Source of the DNA: Candidatus Methanofilum arcanum
Lineage (GTDB): Archaea > Halobacteriota > Methanomicrobia > Methanomicrobiales > Methanospirillaceae
Assembly (NCBI GenBank): GCA_031285085.1
Contig: JAITWW010000055.1
Span: 1-12,239 of the forward strand
Direction: 5' to 3'
DNA length: 12,239 nucleotides
How positions within the stretch are numbered: the first letter of the stretch is position 1; the number at the start of each line of letters is the position of its first letter. Made by a program: the position numbers and the translations under genes. Positions 5,765 to 12,090 of the stretch are shown piece by piece. The notes under the pieces are model-generated. The model searched no databases. It had not been told where the DNA came from and was given only the letters and a program-made list of their open reading frames with translations.

Positions 5765-6681
5765 AACTCACGGTATATTCTTTCTATATCTTGAATAATT
5801 CCTTTGCTTCCAATATATACTGGCGTTTTCTCATGTATCTCAGTTGGAACAATGGTTAATGTATCTTTATATCCATCAGTCACTGCCCCTCCTGCCTGAG
5901 TAATGATATATCCAAGGGGATTTACCTCAAAGAGGAGGCGAAGTTTTCCTTTTGGTTTCTTTTTCAGCGCAGGGTATGTATAGATGCCACCATAGGTGAG
6001 GAGCTGATGACAATCTGCAACAAATGATCCTGAGTATCTCACTTTGAAGTGATGTTCATTAAAGTACTCAAGCACGCTCATATGTGCAGGAATCCATTCA
6101 TCTCTTGTTCCTCCACTTCCGTACTGTGTTCCATCAGGTATGGTGATATTTTCATGGAAAAGCTGAAATTCCCCTACTTTTTCATGATAAATAAAACTGT
6201 GCACTCCATCTCCTACAGAAAGTACAAGCGTAGTCATTGGTCCATACAAAAGATAGAACGCAGCAACTAGATCCTCTCCTTTTTTCAGTTCCTCTCTCAG
6301 TACTGAATCTGTATAGATTGAATCTGCGTAGATTCCAATAATCGTTCCAACAGAGAGATTTGTTGCAATAAGTGATGAACCATCGAGAGGATCCATGACA
6401 ACCGAGTACAGAGCATCTTCCTCAAAGAAAAGAACATCATCTTGTTCCTCGCTTGCAAGCTCCTTGACGAGGCCTGTTCTTCTGAGCTCATCAATAAGGT
6501 GCTGATCAGCCCAGACATCCATTGCAGCCTGTGTCTCACCAGATGCATTCTTTGTTGTTTTCGCCATTTGATTGCTTGGAAACGCATTACGGATGGGAAG
6601 GGCTTGATGCGCAATATAAAGAATGAGCGCGATCAACTCATCATGACATGGTGTCTGGCGTAAGTATGAAAGTAAATCCAT
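5761..6681 (-). CDS. fbp: Class I fructose-1,6-bisphosphatase
   Basis: 306 residues; hydrolyses fructose-1,6-bisphosphate to fructose-6-phosphate in gluconeogenesis, in the cytosol. Diagnostic features are SEEQDD at 77-82 (metal ligands), MDPLDGSS at 95-102 in place of the usual FDPLDGSSN, the substrate-binding VRYSGSFVADCHQLLTYGGI with a nearby YPALKKKPKGKLRLLFE, and the late NPLGYIITQAGG. Length and motif order fit the Fbp family rather than the bifunctional archaeal aldolase/phosphatase. It starts at ATG 6681 with no Shine-Dalgarno and is divergent from the rubredoxin gene. It is the first gene of the four-gene minus-strand operon, and its TGA overlaps the TTG start of the DUF523-like gene by three bases. 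A metabolic enzyme heading a tRNA sulfur operon is unexpected; shared transcription is inferred from spacing. Confidence 0.92.
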   Translation of the reverse strand: MDLLSYLRQTPCHDELIALILYIAHQALPIRNAFPSNQMAKTTKNASGETQAAMDVWADQHLIDELRRTGLVKELASEEQDDVLFFEEDALYSVVMDPLDGSSLIATNLSVGTIIGIYADSIYTDSVLREELKKGEDLVAAFYLLYGPMTTLVLSVGDGVHSFIYHEKVGEFQLFHENITIPDGTQYGSGGTRDEWIPAHMSVLEYFNEHHFKVRYSGSFVADCHQLLTYGGIYTYPALKKKPKGKLRLLFEVNPLGYIITQAGGAVTDGYKDTLTIVPTEIHEKTPVYIGSKGIIQDIERIYREF

Positions 6682-6684
6682 GAT

Positions 6685-6697
6685 GTACTTTATGTAC
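6685..6697. promoter_or_regulatory. Near-palindrome just before the FBPase start
   Basis: GTACTTTATGTAC has GTAC at both ends and lies four bases from the FBPase ATG (6681), within the 86-base divergent region shared with the rubredoxin gene. It could be an operator or simply chance. No clear TATA box is seen for the FBPase direction. Confidence 0.2.
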
Positions 6698-6737
6698 GCA
6701 TTGCACTAAATGAATTTCTCTGACACAAATAGAATAG

Positions 6738-6747
6738 TTTTATATGG
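6738..6747 (+). promoter_or_regulatory. TATA box for rubredoxin gene
   Basis: TTTTATATGG is centred about 25 bases before the rubredoxin ATG at 6768, the normal archaeal TATA-to-start distance. There is no Shine-Dalgarno before the ATG, so the transcript is probably leaderless or has a very short leader. Confidence 0.6.
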
Positions 6748-6767
6748 AATGAAATGAATTTATCTGG

Positions 6768-6920
6768 ATGCAAAAAATGCGTTGTATGATCTGTGGGTAT
6801 GTATATGATCCTGCGAAAGGAGATGGAACAAACCCTGCTGGTACTTCATTTGAAGATCTGCCCGATGATTGGAAATGCCCGATCTGTCGTGCAGCAAAAG
6901 GTCAGTTCATAGCCGTGTAA
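6768..6920 (+). CDS. Rubredoxin
   Basis: 50 residues, the usual rubredoxin length. It is a small cytosolic electron carrier with one iron held by four cysteines: C6-x2-C9-G near the N-terminus (RCMICGYVYDP) and C39-x2-C42 (WKCPICRAAKGQF). The linker has the family pattern of an aromatic YVYD, a Gly-rich loop and FEDLPDDW. One oddity is Arg at residue 43 after the second CPxC, where nearly all rubredoxins have Gly. In methanogens rubredoxin serves oxygen and peroxide detoxification, for example with flavodiiron proteins, none of which is in this window. Probably leaderless from the TATA box at 6738. Single-gene unit ending in a palindromic terminator that begins within its stop codon. Confidence 0.93.
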   Translation: MQKMRCMICGYVYDPAKGDGTNPAGTSFEDLPDDWKCPICRAAKGQFIAV

Positions 6921-6938
6921 AAAAAGGTACCTTTTTTT
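6919..6938. terminator. Perfect A7-GGTACC-T7 palindrome, bidirectional terminator
   Basis: A 20-base perfect palindrome whose first two bases are the last two bases of the rubredoxin TAA. It gives a T7 run downstream of the rubredoxin on the plus strand and another T7 run downstream of the convergent gene (stop at 6945) on the minus strand. Archaeal termination relies on T-runs, so one compact element can end both transcripts. Confidence 0.7.
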
Positions 6939-6944
6939 CAAAAA

Positions 6945-7427
6945 CTATGAAATTTTTGAGATAGATTCGATTGTCCAGACTCCAAAGTTCTGTGAATACT
7001 CTTTCATCCGTTTAATATCAGCGACACATTTGCTACATCCCTGTTTTAAACTTCCTCCTTCACGTACCTCATAGAGGAGTGTATCCAGTTTTGAGAGGAA
7101 CTCTGTTCTGATTGGTTCATATTCTTCAGAGATCTTCACGTTTCGAATGAGCCCTGCAGCTTGCTGTAGCTCCATGGTTCGTTCTCTTGAAACTGTTGGA
7201 AGTGCGGCGCTGTTTCCATAGTAGAAAGCGGTCTCAAATGCAGCTCCTGTTGCAAAGATGGCAGGTACTGCACGTGTTGCAAGGAGCTCAGCAAATTTCA
7301 GGTCATTCACTGCTGGAGCTTCCATGAGAGGTTCTGCATTTTCTGTATTATCCGCAATAGCGGAAATAGGGAGAAGCAAGCAGAGCATGCAGAAAAGAAC
7401 TGCAATGTACTTCATAGACATATTCAT
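6945..7427 (-). CDS. Secreted or membrane-tethered protein of unknown function
   Basis: 160 residues from the ATG at 7427; ATGs at 7421 and 7415 (MKYIAV) are equally possible because none has a Shine-Dalgarno. Residues 5-25 form a clear Sec signal sequence: a Lys, a hydrophobic core (YIAVLFCMLCLLLPISA), and a likely cleavage after AIA before DNTEN. The mature part is mostly helical and charged. Near the C-terminus lies a C131-x2-C134 pair (GCSKCVAD), which could form a disulfide or bind a metal or haem group outside the cell; there is no CxxCH. I do not recognise a family. It is a single-gene unit, convergent with the rubredoxin and divergent from the NHL protein. Confidence 0.75.
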   Translation of the reverse strand: MNMSMKYIAVLFCMLCLLLPISAIADNTENAEPLMEAPAVNDLKFAELLATRAVPAIFATGAAFETAFYYGNSAALPTVSRERTMELQQAAGLIRNVKISEEYEPIRTEFLSKLDTLLYEVREGGSLKQGCSKCVADIKRMKEYSQNFGVWTIESISKIS

Positions 7428-7703
7428 ATTATCTTCAATATGGATAGAAATAGTTGCTGGGGATCATTGGAATGAAAAACACAAGAACTACTTGAACAAA
7501 GGGCACCGATGGACAGCAAAAAGAAGATAGAGATCCTACATAAGAATGTTTCATATCTTGTGAAATGGATTTTGTATGGAATTTTGGCCCTTTTTTTATG
7601 CTAAATTTATTTATCGATATAAGATAATACCATAAATATTCCAGTAATATTCAATGAGGAAGCATTTATCTTACATTATTGAAATATAAGATCAGGTACA
7701 AAA
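7428..7703. promoter_or_regulatory. Divergent intergenic region before the secreted and NHL genes
   Basis: 276 AT-rich bases with no gene. Plus-strand TATA-like stretches are AAATTTATTTAT at about 7602-7613 and GAAATATAAG at 7681-7690. The first would give a leader of roughly 65-70 bases for the gene at 7704; the second is too close unless its transcript is leaderless. AGGT lies six bases before that ATG and may be a weak ribosome-binding site. For the minus-strand gene no clear box is seen. Confidence 0.35.
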
Positions 7704-9488
7704 ATGAGAGCATCATTTCATACATATCTTGAATCAAATAAAAAGGGATTGCTCTTCATTGCGATTATCGCAGTTGCTTTAGCTATTAGTACCATTTATC
7801 TGGTACTGGATAAGCATGAGTTTGACACAGAAGCTGGTGCTACGTTAAACCAACCAATGTCACTTTTTTCACTTCGTCTCGCAAGTCTATCCGCGAATTC
7901 ATCTACTCTTTCTGTAAACAGATCCTCTGGTACATCTGTTGAAGAAAAACGCGAAGAGAGGAGTGTTGAAGCACTGAGAAGTGCCATTGCGGCCCCGTCA
8001 TATGTGGAGGAGTGGGTAGAGGAGGATGATAAAGATTCGCCCTATTCAAAAGATCTCAAAAAACCATTATTCACCGACATAACAGCCATTGCAACAGATG
8101 GTACGAGATATCTCTATCTTGCAGATAATGGGGCGGCGACAATCACAAAGACAGATAATAAGGGAAATGTCGTTGCCAGATGGGGAGGATTTGGAACGCA
8201 AGAGGGACAGTTTCGAAATATTGTTGGCATCGCTGTTGATCCATATGGATATGTCTATGTTGCGGATGTTGGTAACCTTCGCATACAAAAATTCGACTCC
8301 TATGGACGATTTATGCTTATGTGGGGGAAGCGAGGAACTGGTAAAGGCGAGTTCATGAGTATGAGTGGCATTGCAGCCCAGTACAATATCGATGCAAGAG
8401 GAACTCTGATTTTTGTCACGGATCAAGCAGCATCAAGGGTACTTATTTTTTCAACAGATGGAGAGTACGTTGGTGTTTGGGGAGAGTATGGATTAATTCG
8501 CCCCGCTCAGGTTGATCATAGTACCGTTTCAGGCGTTATGGATAGAATCTCCCTCTCTGGTTCATATGTTCCGGTTGTTCCAGCAGAAAATCCAAGCCCT
8601 GAGATTGCTGAGAGAAATATTGCTTTTCTGTTTAAAGGAGTTGAGCATACTATCACCGTTAATGTGGATAGGGGTGCGTACCTTGGTACAAAATACAATA
8701 CACCGACTATCGGTACTGATACCTTCCCTGAGCCAGAGCTCTGGTCTGAATATTACTTTAAGATGTATGCAGATCCAGTGAATGAGCCTATCTTTGACAG
8801 TGTTCTTTCGTCCCTGCAACAGATCCAAAGACGTGAAAATCTGTCAGTTCGTGAGGTTATTGAGCTTGCTATTTCATTTGTACAGCAAATTCCACTTTCA
8901 ACGGATGCGACGGTTCGGTATCCTATTGAAGTTATTCACGATAAAAAAGGAAATTCATTTGATAAGGCACTCTTTCTCTATGGGATTTTTGAAAGACTTG
9001 GTGTTAATGCAGCATACTTATACTTCCCACAGAATAAGGAGAGTGCCATCGGTCTTGGAAAGAATTCATTAACACCAGCAACAGCATTGGCTGAGTTTGG
9101 TCCTGATAATCAGTATAAGTATATCTATGTGGATGTAACTGAGCCAAGGGCGATTGGAGATATGCCTAATAAGCTTAAAAACGATGATCCATTCCTTCTT
9201 CGTGAGAATTGGGATAATATCGATGAGTTACAAGGATATGATTTCAACACCGCTGATGAGGTGTTGTATACTTATGAGTTCCTGAAAAATAGGTTGGAAT
9301 ATATTAATAAGGCGAAGAATACTGCGGAACTGCGAGGAAAGTTAGATTGGAGTGGTATGGGTGATAAAATATCAGAGGTATTGAAGGTTATCGAAGAGAA
9401 TCCACTGAACTATGATAAAATTGTTATACGAATTAAAAATTCAAAAGTGCGGGAGATGACGGTTCGAGTAAAGGATGATGATAGGTAA
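7704..9488 (+). CDS. Membrane-anchored NHL-repeat protein with degenerate transglutaminase-like domain
   Basis: 594 residues. An N-terminal anchor at ~15-35 (LLFIAIIAVALAISTIYLVL) follows a short Lys-bearing cytoplasmic tail, so the bulk is outside the cell. Residues 36-118 are a low-complexity Ser/Glu linker. Residues 120-260 hold three to four NHL repeats (ITAIATDGTRYLYLADNGAA; GIAVDPYGYVYVADVGNLRI, then QKFDSYGRF; VTDQAASRVLIFSTDGEYVG), which make a beta-propeller used for ligand binding. Residues 385-485 resemble the archaeal transglutaminase-like cysteine protease fold: FVQQIPLSTD, RYPIEVIHDKKGNSFDKALF, LGVNAAYLYFP, YIYVDVTEP. Where active members have GDCED, this protein has GNSFD (Ser418), and the usual GHxAVGV reads KESAIGL, so it is probably not catalytic. 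The C-terminus is charged and helical. The stop codon directly abuts the tRNA gene on the other strand. Confidence 0.75.
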   Translation: MRASFHTYLESNKKGLLFIAIIAVALAISTIYLVLDKHEFDTEAGATLNQPMSLFSLRLASLSANSSTLSVNRSSGTSVEEKREERSVEALRSAIAAPSYVEEWVEEDDKDSPYSKDLKKPLFTDITAIATDGTRYLYLADNGAATITKTDNKGNVVARWGGFGTQEGQFRNIVGIAVDPYGYVYVADVGNLRIQKFDSYGRFMLMWGKRGTGKGEFMSMSGIAAQYNIDARGTLIFVTDQAASRVLIFSTDGEYVGVWGEYGLIRPAQVDHSTVSGVMDRISLSGSYVPVVPAENPSPEIAERNIAFLFKGVEHTITVNVDRGAYLGTKYNTPTIGTDTFPEPELWSEYYFKMYADPVNEPIFDSVLSSLQQIQRRENLSVREVIELAISFVQQIPLSTDATVRYPIEVIHDKKGNSFDKALFLYGIFERLGVNAAYLYFPQNKESAIGLGKNSLTPATALAEFGPDNQYKYIYVDVTEPRAIGDMPNKLKNDDPFLLRENWDNIDELQGYDFNTADEVLYTYEFLKNRLEYINKAKNTAELRGKLDWSGMGDKISEVLKVIEENPLNYDKIVIRIKNSKVREMTVRVKDDDR

Positions 9489-9572
9489 CGCCGAGGGGGA
9501 GATTTGAACTCCCGAGGCGCGGGCGCCAGTGGCTTTCGAGGCCACCGCCTTTCCGGACTAGACTACCTCGGC
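9489..9572 (-). tRNA. tRNA-Ser (anticodon CGA)
   Basis: On the minus strand the acceptor GCCGAGG pairs with CCTCGGC, followed by discriminator G. The anticodon stem GTGGC/GCCAC carries loop CTCGAAA, giving anticodon CGA, which reads UCG. A long variable arm with stem GGCGC/GCGCC, typical of serine tRNAs, and the T arm GGGAG-TTCAAAT-CTCCC are present. 84 bases, no intron, no encoded CCA. The 3' end touches the TAA of the convergent NHL gene with no gap. Confidence 0.95.
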
Positions 9573-9599
9573 ACCTTGGTGTGTGCATACCATCTATGT

Positions 9600-9609
9600 C
9601 CTTATAACG
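9600..9609 (-). promoter_or_regulatory. Probable TATA box of tRNA-Ser
   Basis: The minus strand reads ACGTTATAAG here, about 33 bases before the mature tRNA 5' end, leaving room for a short leader removed by RNase P. Confidence 0.4.
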
Positions 9610-9688
9610 TTTTCAATAGTTGCAGATAATCATATCGTATGCTCAGGGTGGCATGCGTACTCTCCTTTTATTTCCTGGTACAGAAAAG

Positions 9689-9698
9689 ATTTATTATC
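9689..9698 (+). promoter_or_regulatory. TATA box of the first BofA-like gene
   Basis: GATTTATTAT is centred about 25 bases before the ATG at 9718, and no Shine-Dalgarno is present, so the mRNA is probably leaderless. The same TTATTATC core, at almost the same distance, precedes the second BofA-like gene. Confidence 0.5.
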
Positions 9699-9717
9699 CG
9701 GTAACAAAGAGTAATTT

Positions 9718-9981
9718 ATGATTGTTGAGATTCTCCTTCTGCTCATAGCAGTTATTATCCTGATTTTTATCATAAAATTGCTTCCTTCATGGAAATCGCC
9801 AAAATCAATTAGTGGGCTAGTTGTGAATGCAGTTTCTGGTATTGTTCTGTTGTTAGCTACAGACTTCTTTAACCTCACTACCATTCCAACAAATTTTGTT
9901 ACTGTCTTAGTCTGTGCTATTGGGGGTGTTCCTGGTTCCTTGATTCTTATCGTTTTGAATCTCCTTCAACTATACCCTTAA
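9718..9981 (+). CDS. BofA-family small membrane protein, copy 1
   Basis: 87 residues and almost entirely hydrophobic. It has an N-terminal membrane segment (VEILLLLIAVIILIFIIKLL), a short Lys-containing polar turn, the family core NAVSGIVLLLATDFF, then a Thr/Asn-rich turn and a second membrane segment ending CAIGGVPGSLILIVLNLL. This matches the pro-sigma-K processing inhibitor BofA family. In Bacillus BofA holds an intramembrane protease (SpoIVFB) inactive in the forespore membrane. Archaea have no sigma-K, so here the partner is unknown, and regulation of a site-2-type protease is only a guess. Single-gene unit with its own TATA box and a T8 terminator-like run eight bases after the stop. 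Confidence 0.85.
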   Translation: MIVEILLLLIAVIILIFIIKLLPSWKSPKSISGLVVNAVSGIVLLLATDFFNLTTIPTNFVTVLVCAIGGVPGSLILIVLNLLQLYP

Positions 9982-9988
9982 TCAATCA

Positions 9989-9996
9989 TTTTTTTT
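9989..9996 (+). terminator. T8 run after first BofA-like gene
   Basis: Eight consecutive T on the plus strand, eight bases after the TAA at 9979-9981, without a hairpin; a typical archaeal intrinsic terminator signal. Confidence 0.5.
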
Positions 9997-10050
9997 ATGT
10001 GTAAGTTGTATGAGTTGAAAAGTGGGAATGTTATTTGCATGAGTACCCTC

Positions 10051-10061
10051 TTTTTATTATC
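10051..10061 (+). promoter_or_regulatory. TATA box of the second BofA-like gene
   Basis: TTTTTATTATC lies 21-31 bases before the ATG at 10082. It shares TTATTATC with the promoter of copy 1 at nearly the same spacing (28 against 27 bases from core start to ATG), indicating separate but similar promoters. Confidence 0.5.
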
Positions 10062-10081
10062 TCGTACACGAATTTTGTATT

Positions 10082-10324
10082 ATGACTGTTGACATCACCG
10101 TTTTGATCATAATAGTCGCCATTCTTCTTCTCCTTCCTAAACTCATTCGGTTCATGGGCAGAGTGGTCATCAACTCTTTTTTGGGTTTTGTTTTTCTTTT
10201 TGTTTCAAATGCACTTGGCATTACTACGATCCAAGTGAATGTGATTAGCCTTCTTATCTGTGCTGTTGGAGGCATTCCTGGAGCTTTGATTCTTATTGCC
10301 TTGAATCTTCTTGGAATATACTAA
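10082..10324 (+). CDS. BofA-family small membrane protein, copy 2
   Basis: 80 residues, a paralog of the preceding gene. Membrane segment 1 (ITVLIIIVAILLLLPKLI), core INSFLGFVFLFVSNALGITT, and membrane segment 2 with ICAVGGIPGALILIALNLLG. The C-terminal halves of the two copies align almost residue for residue (CAIGGVPGSLILIVLNLL against CAVGGIPGALILIALNLL), whereas the N-termini differ. The core NSFLGFVFLFVSNALGI is closer to the common BofA pattern than copy 1. The function in archaea is not known. Probably leaderless. Confidence 0.85.
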   Translation: MTVDITVLIIIVAILLLLPKLIRFMGRVVINSFLGFVFLFVSNALGITTIQVNVISLLICAVGGIPGALILIALNLLGIY

Positions 10325-10569
10325 TCGATTCACCATTCAATTATCGATCTATTCTGCTTTTGGTTGGAAGGTGATAAGTTTTGGGAGATCTGTTTCTGAA
10401 CATGGATTTCTTGTTTTTAGTAGAACAAATGAAAAATTCACATTCTCATGTTATGACCATAATAACATAGATGGGAGGAGAAATATATGGTATATATGAT
10501 TTTTAAGACAAAAACTCTACAGATCCGTTGTTTCGGTTAATTTGTTCCGAAGCCGTCAGAGTTCATGAA
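10325..10569 (+). other. Intergenic stretch with a strong ribosome binding site and a short ORF
   Basis: No convincing gene is seen here. GGGAGGAG at 10473-10480 lies six bases before ATG 10487, a very good ribosome-binding site, yet that frame ends after 17 codons (stop at 10538-10540). A shift of -1 shortly after this start leads into the open frame that contains the antitoxin-like ORF at 10570 (DKNSTDPLFRLICSEAVRVH). The original antitoxin gene may therefore have started at 10487 and be broken near 10507. AATATATGGTATATATGA at 10482-10499 is TATA-like. A 62-codon frame from TTG 10311 looks like chance. Confidence 0.35.
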
Positions 10570-10706
10570 ATGAACGATGAGATTCTCCTAACACCCATAG
10601 AAGAAACGTCAAATAGCTGCCCTTTGTTGGGAACGTATTCGGATGGCGAACTCACGGCGACAAGTTTCTTTAGTGGAAGCGTCAGGATAAGGAGGTTGAA
10701 CAATGA
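10570..10706 (+). pseudogene. Decayed antitoxin-like gene (frameshift plus nonsense)
   Basis: From ATG 10570 the frame reads MNDEILLTPIEETSNSCPLL and then GTYSDGELT. It then degrades into a Ser/Phe/Arg tail ending at 10710. Around 10655-10660 the -1 frame takes over with a convincing antitoxin-type C-terminus, DKFL, a TAG at 10671-10673, then WKRQDKEVEQ and TGA at 10704-10706. That TGA overlaps the ATG of the following PIN fragment (ATGA), the usual arrangement of toxin-antitoxin operons. So at least one frameshift and one nonsense mutation separate it from an intact gene. The VapB-like role is inferred from the downstream PIN remnant and the overlap, not from a recognised domain. It may have begun further upstream (10487). 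Confidence 0.5.
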
Positions 10707-10789
10707 GTGAAATGTATATTTTAGGTATTTACGCGTTAATTGCCATTTTATCACAACAATAGGACTCAGATAGAGTTATTACAGTATAG
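10703..10789 (+). pseudogene. N-terminal remnant of a PIN-domain (VapC-type) toxin
   Basis: A perfect ribosome-binding site AAGGAGGT (10689-10696) lies six bases before ATG 10703. The frame MSEMYILGIYALIAILSQQ stops at TAG 10760-10762. It matches the start of PIN toxins (YILDTYALIAYL), which bear the first catalytic Asp in LDTY. Here GGT (Gly) stands for GAT (Asp) and ATT (Ile) for ACT (Thr), each one transition away. Past the TAG the same frame reads DSDRVITV, as expected in the next helix, before another TAG at 10787-10789. The rest of the ~130-residue toxin is absent. PIN toxins are Mg-dependent RNases; this one must be inactive. Confidence 0.6.
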
Positions 10790-10962
10790 TGGTAAATAAA
10801 ATAACTATAATTTCAAATATTTTTTTGAAAAAACGGGTAATGAATCCGTGATACAAGGCGCTGAACGAATATTTTATCTCTGTTGTTTGAGAGTGATGGA
10901 TAGTGTACTGTCCTTCGTCATCGTCACAAGTATTAGCACGGTGAAAGTATTAGGAAAAGGCA
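10790..10962 (+). other. AT-rich leader region of the nuclease gene
   Basis: No gene is seen. AAAATAACTATAATTTC at 10799-10815 and the T7 run at 10822-10828 are TATA-like or terminator-like. The distal part is less AT-rich and ends in AGGAAAAGG just before the start cluster of the nuclease gene. Confidence 0.3.
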
Positions 10963-12078
10963 GTGGCAATGATGAGTAAAAAGAGAATAGAACTCACCAT
11001 AACAAATGCTTTGCAAATTGATGAAAGCCTATTGTTTGCACATGTGGCAGAAATAATAGAGAGTCGTAAGCATCGCGCTGGAGCGTATGCTAACCGTGAA
11101 ATTACACTGATGTATTGGGAAATTGGAAAATATATCAGCTCAGCTTTGATTGATGGAGAACGTGCTGAGTACGGCAAGCAGGTTCTTGCAACGTTGTCAC
11201 AACAATTGGTGCAGAAGTATGGGAAAAGCTTTGAATATACAAAAATAACCCGCATGATAAAATTTGCAAAGTTGTTTCCTGATATTGACTTTCTTGCGAC
11301 ACTGTCGCAAGAATTAAGCTGGTCACATTTTATAGAGATTTTGCCGTTAAAATCAGAGGAAGCAAGAAAATATTACGCAAATGACGCAGCATCAAGACGT
11401 TTAGGTGTTCGTGAACTGCGTAACCAAATATCTCGCAAAGCATATGAACGGGGAGAGATTGCAGACACACGAATAAATGAGGTTTCTTCGCTGCCATTTA
11501 ACGTATTTAAAGATCCTTATCTCCTTGATGTTTTGGATTTGAAGGAGAATTTTCTTGAAGCCGATCTTGAAAAAGCGATATTGACGGAACTTGAAAAGTT
11601 CATACTTGAATTTGGTCATGGGTTTACGTTTGTTGAACGCCAGAAGCGTATGACCATGGACAGTGATGATTTCACACTTGATTTGCTTTTTTATCACCGC
11701 ATTTTGAAACGACTCGTGGCAATTGAGTTAAAAGCCGGAAAATTCATGCCACAATATGCAGGTCAAATGAGTTTTTATTTGAAATGGCTGAACAAGTACG
11801 AACGACAAGAAGGTGAAAACGAACCAATTGGGCTCATATTATGCACAAAGGCGAGTCGAAACCAGATTGAGCTTATGGAGTTGGATAAATCTGGGATTGC
11901 TGTTGCACAATATTGGACAAATTTGCCACCGAAAGCATTGCTTGAGGAAAAAATACGGTCAATTCTAAGTGAGGCACAGGAACGTCTTGGACGCCGTAAA
12001 TTGCTTTCAATTGGAGTTACTCAAAAACAACTTGAATATTTTTATGAACCAAAGGATGGTAATATGGATGAAGAATGA
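10963..12078 (+). CDS. YhcG/DUF1016 family PD-(D/E)XK nuclease
   Basis: 371 residues from the GTG at 10963; ATG starts at 10969 and 10972 are alternatives, and AAGG eight bases before 10969 slightly favours that one. The N-terminal DUF1016-N domain (~20-180) includes the typical YWEIGKYISSALIDGERAEYG (52-72) and LSWSHFIEILPLKSEEARKYY (118-138). The C-terminal PD-(D/E)XK domain holds DDFTLDLLFYH with D240 and LVAIELKAGKF with E255-x-K257, followed by a GQMSFYLKWLN helix, so the catalytic set is complete. The family is common beside type I restriction systems, toxin-antitoxin genes and phage-defence loci, but its biochemical role is poorly defined. No hsd genes are visible in this window. It stands alone after a decayed toxin-antitoxin pair, consistent with a mobile, accessory region. 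Confidence 0.9.
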   Translation: MAMMSKKRIELTITNALQIDESLLFAHVAEIIESRKHRAGAYANREITLMYWEIGKYISSALIDGERAEYGKQVLATLSQQLVQKYGKSFEYTKITRMIKFAKLFPDIDFLATLSQELSWSHFIEILPLKSEEARKYYANDAASRRLGVRELRNQISRKAYERGEIADTRINEVSSLPFNVFKDPYLLDVLDLKENFLEADLEKAILTELEKFILEFGHGFTFVERQKRMTMDSDDFTLDLLFYHRILKRLVAIELKAGKFMPQYAGQMSFYLKWLNKYERQEGENEPIGLILCTKASRNQIELMELDKSGIAVAQYWTNLPPKALLEEKIRSILSEAQERLGRRKLLSIGVTQKQLEYFYEPKDGNMDEE

Positions 12079-12090
12079 AGATTGCATGCA

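Noticed and set aside
5351..5794. 147-residue plus-strand frame
   Set aside because: Antisense to the DUF523-like gene, with composition unlike a protein and no promoter or ribosome-binding site.
10311..10499. 62-codon plus-strand frame overlapping the second BofA-like stop
   Set aside because: TTG start within the BofA gene, no ribosome-binding site and no recognisable pattern.
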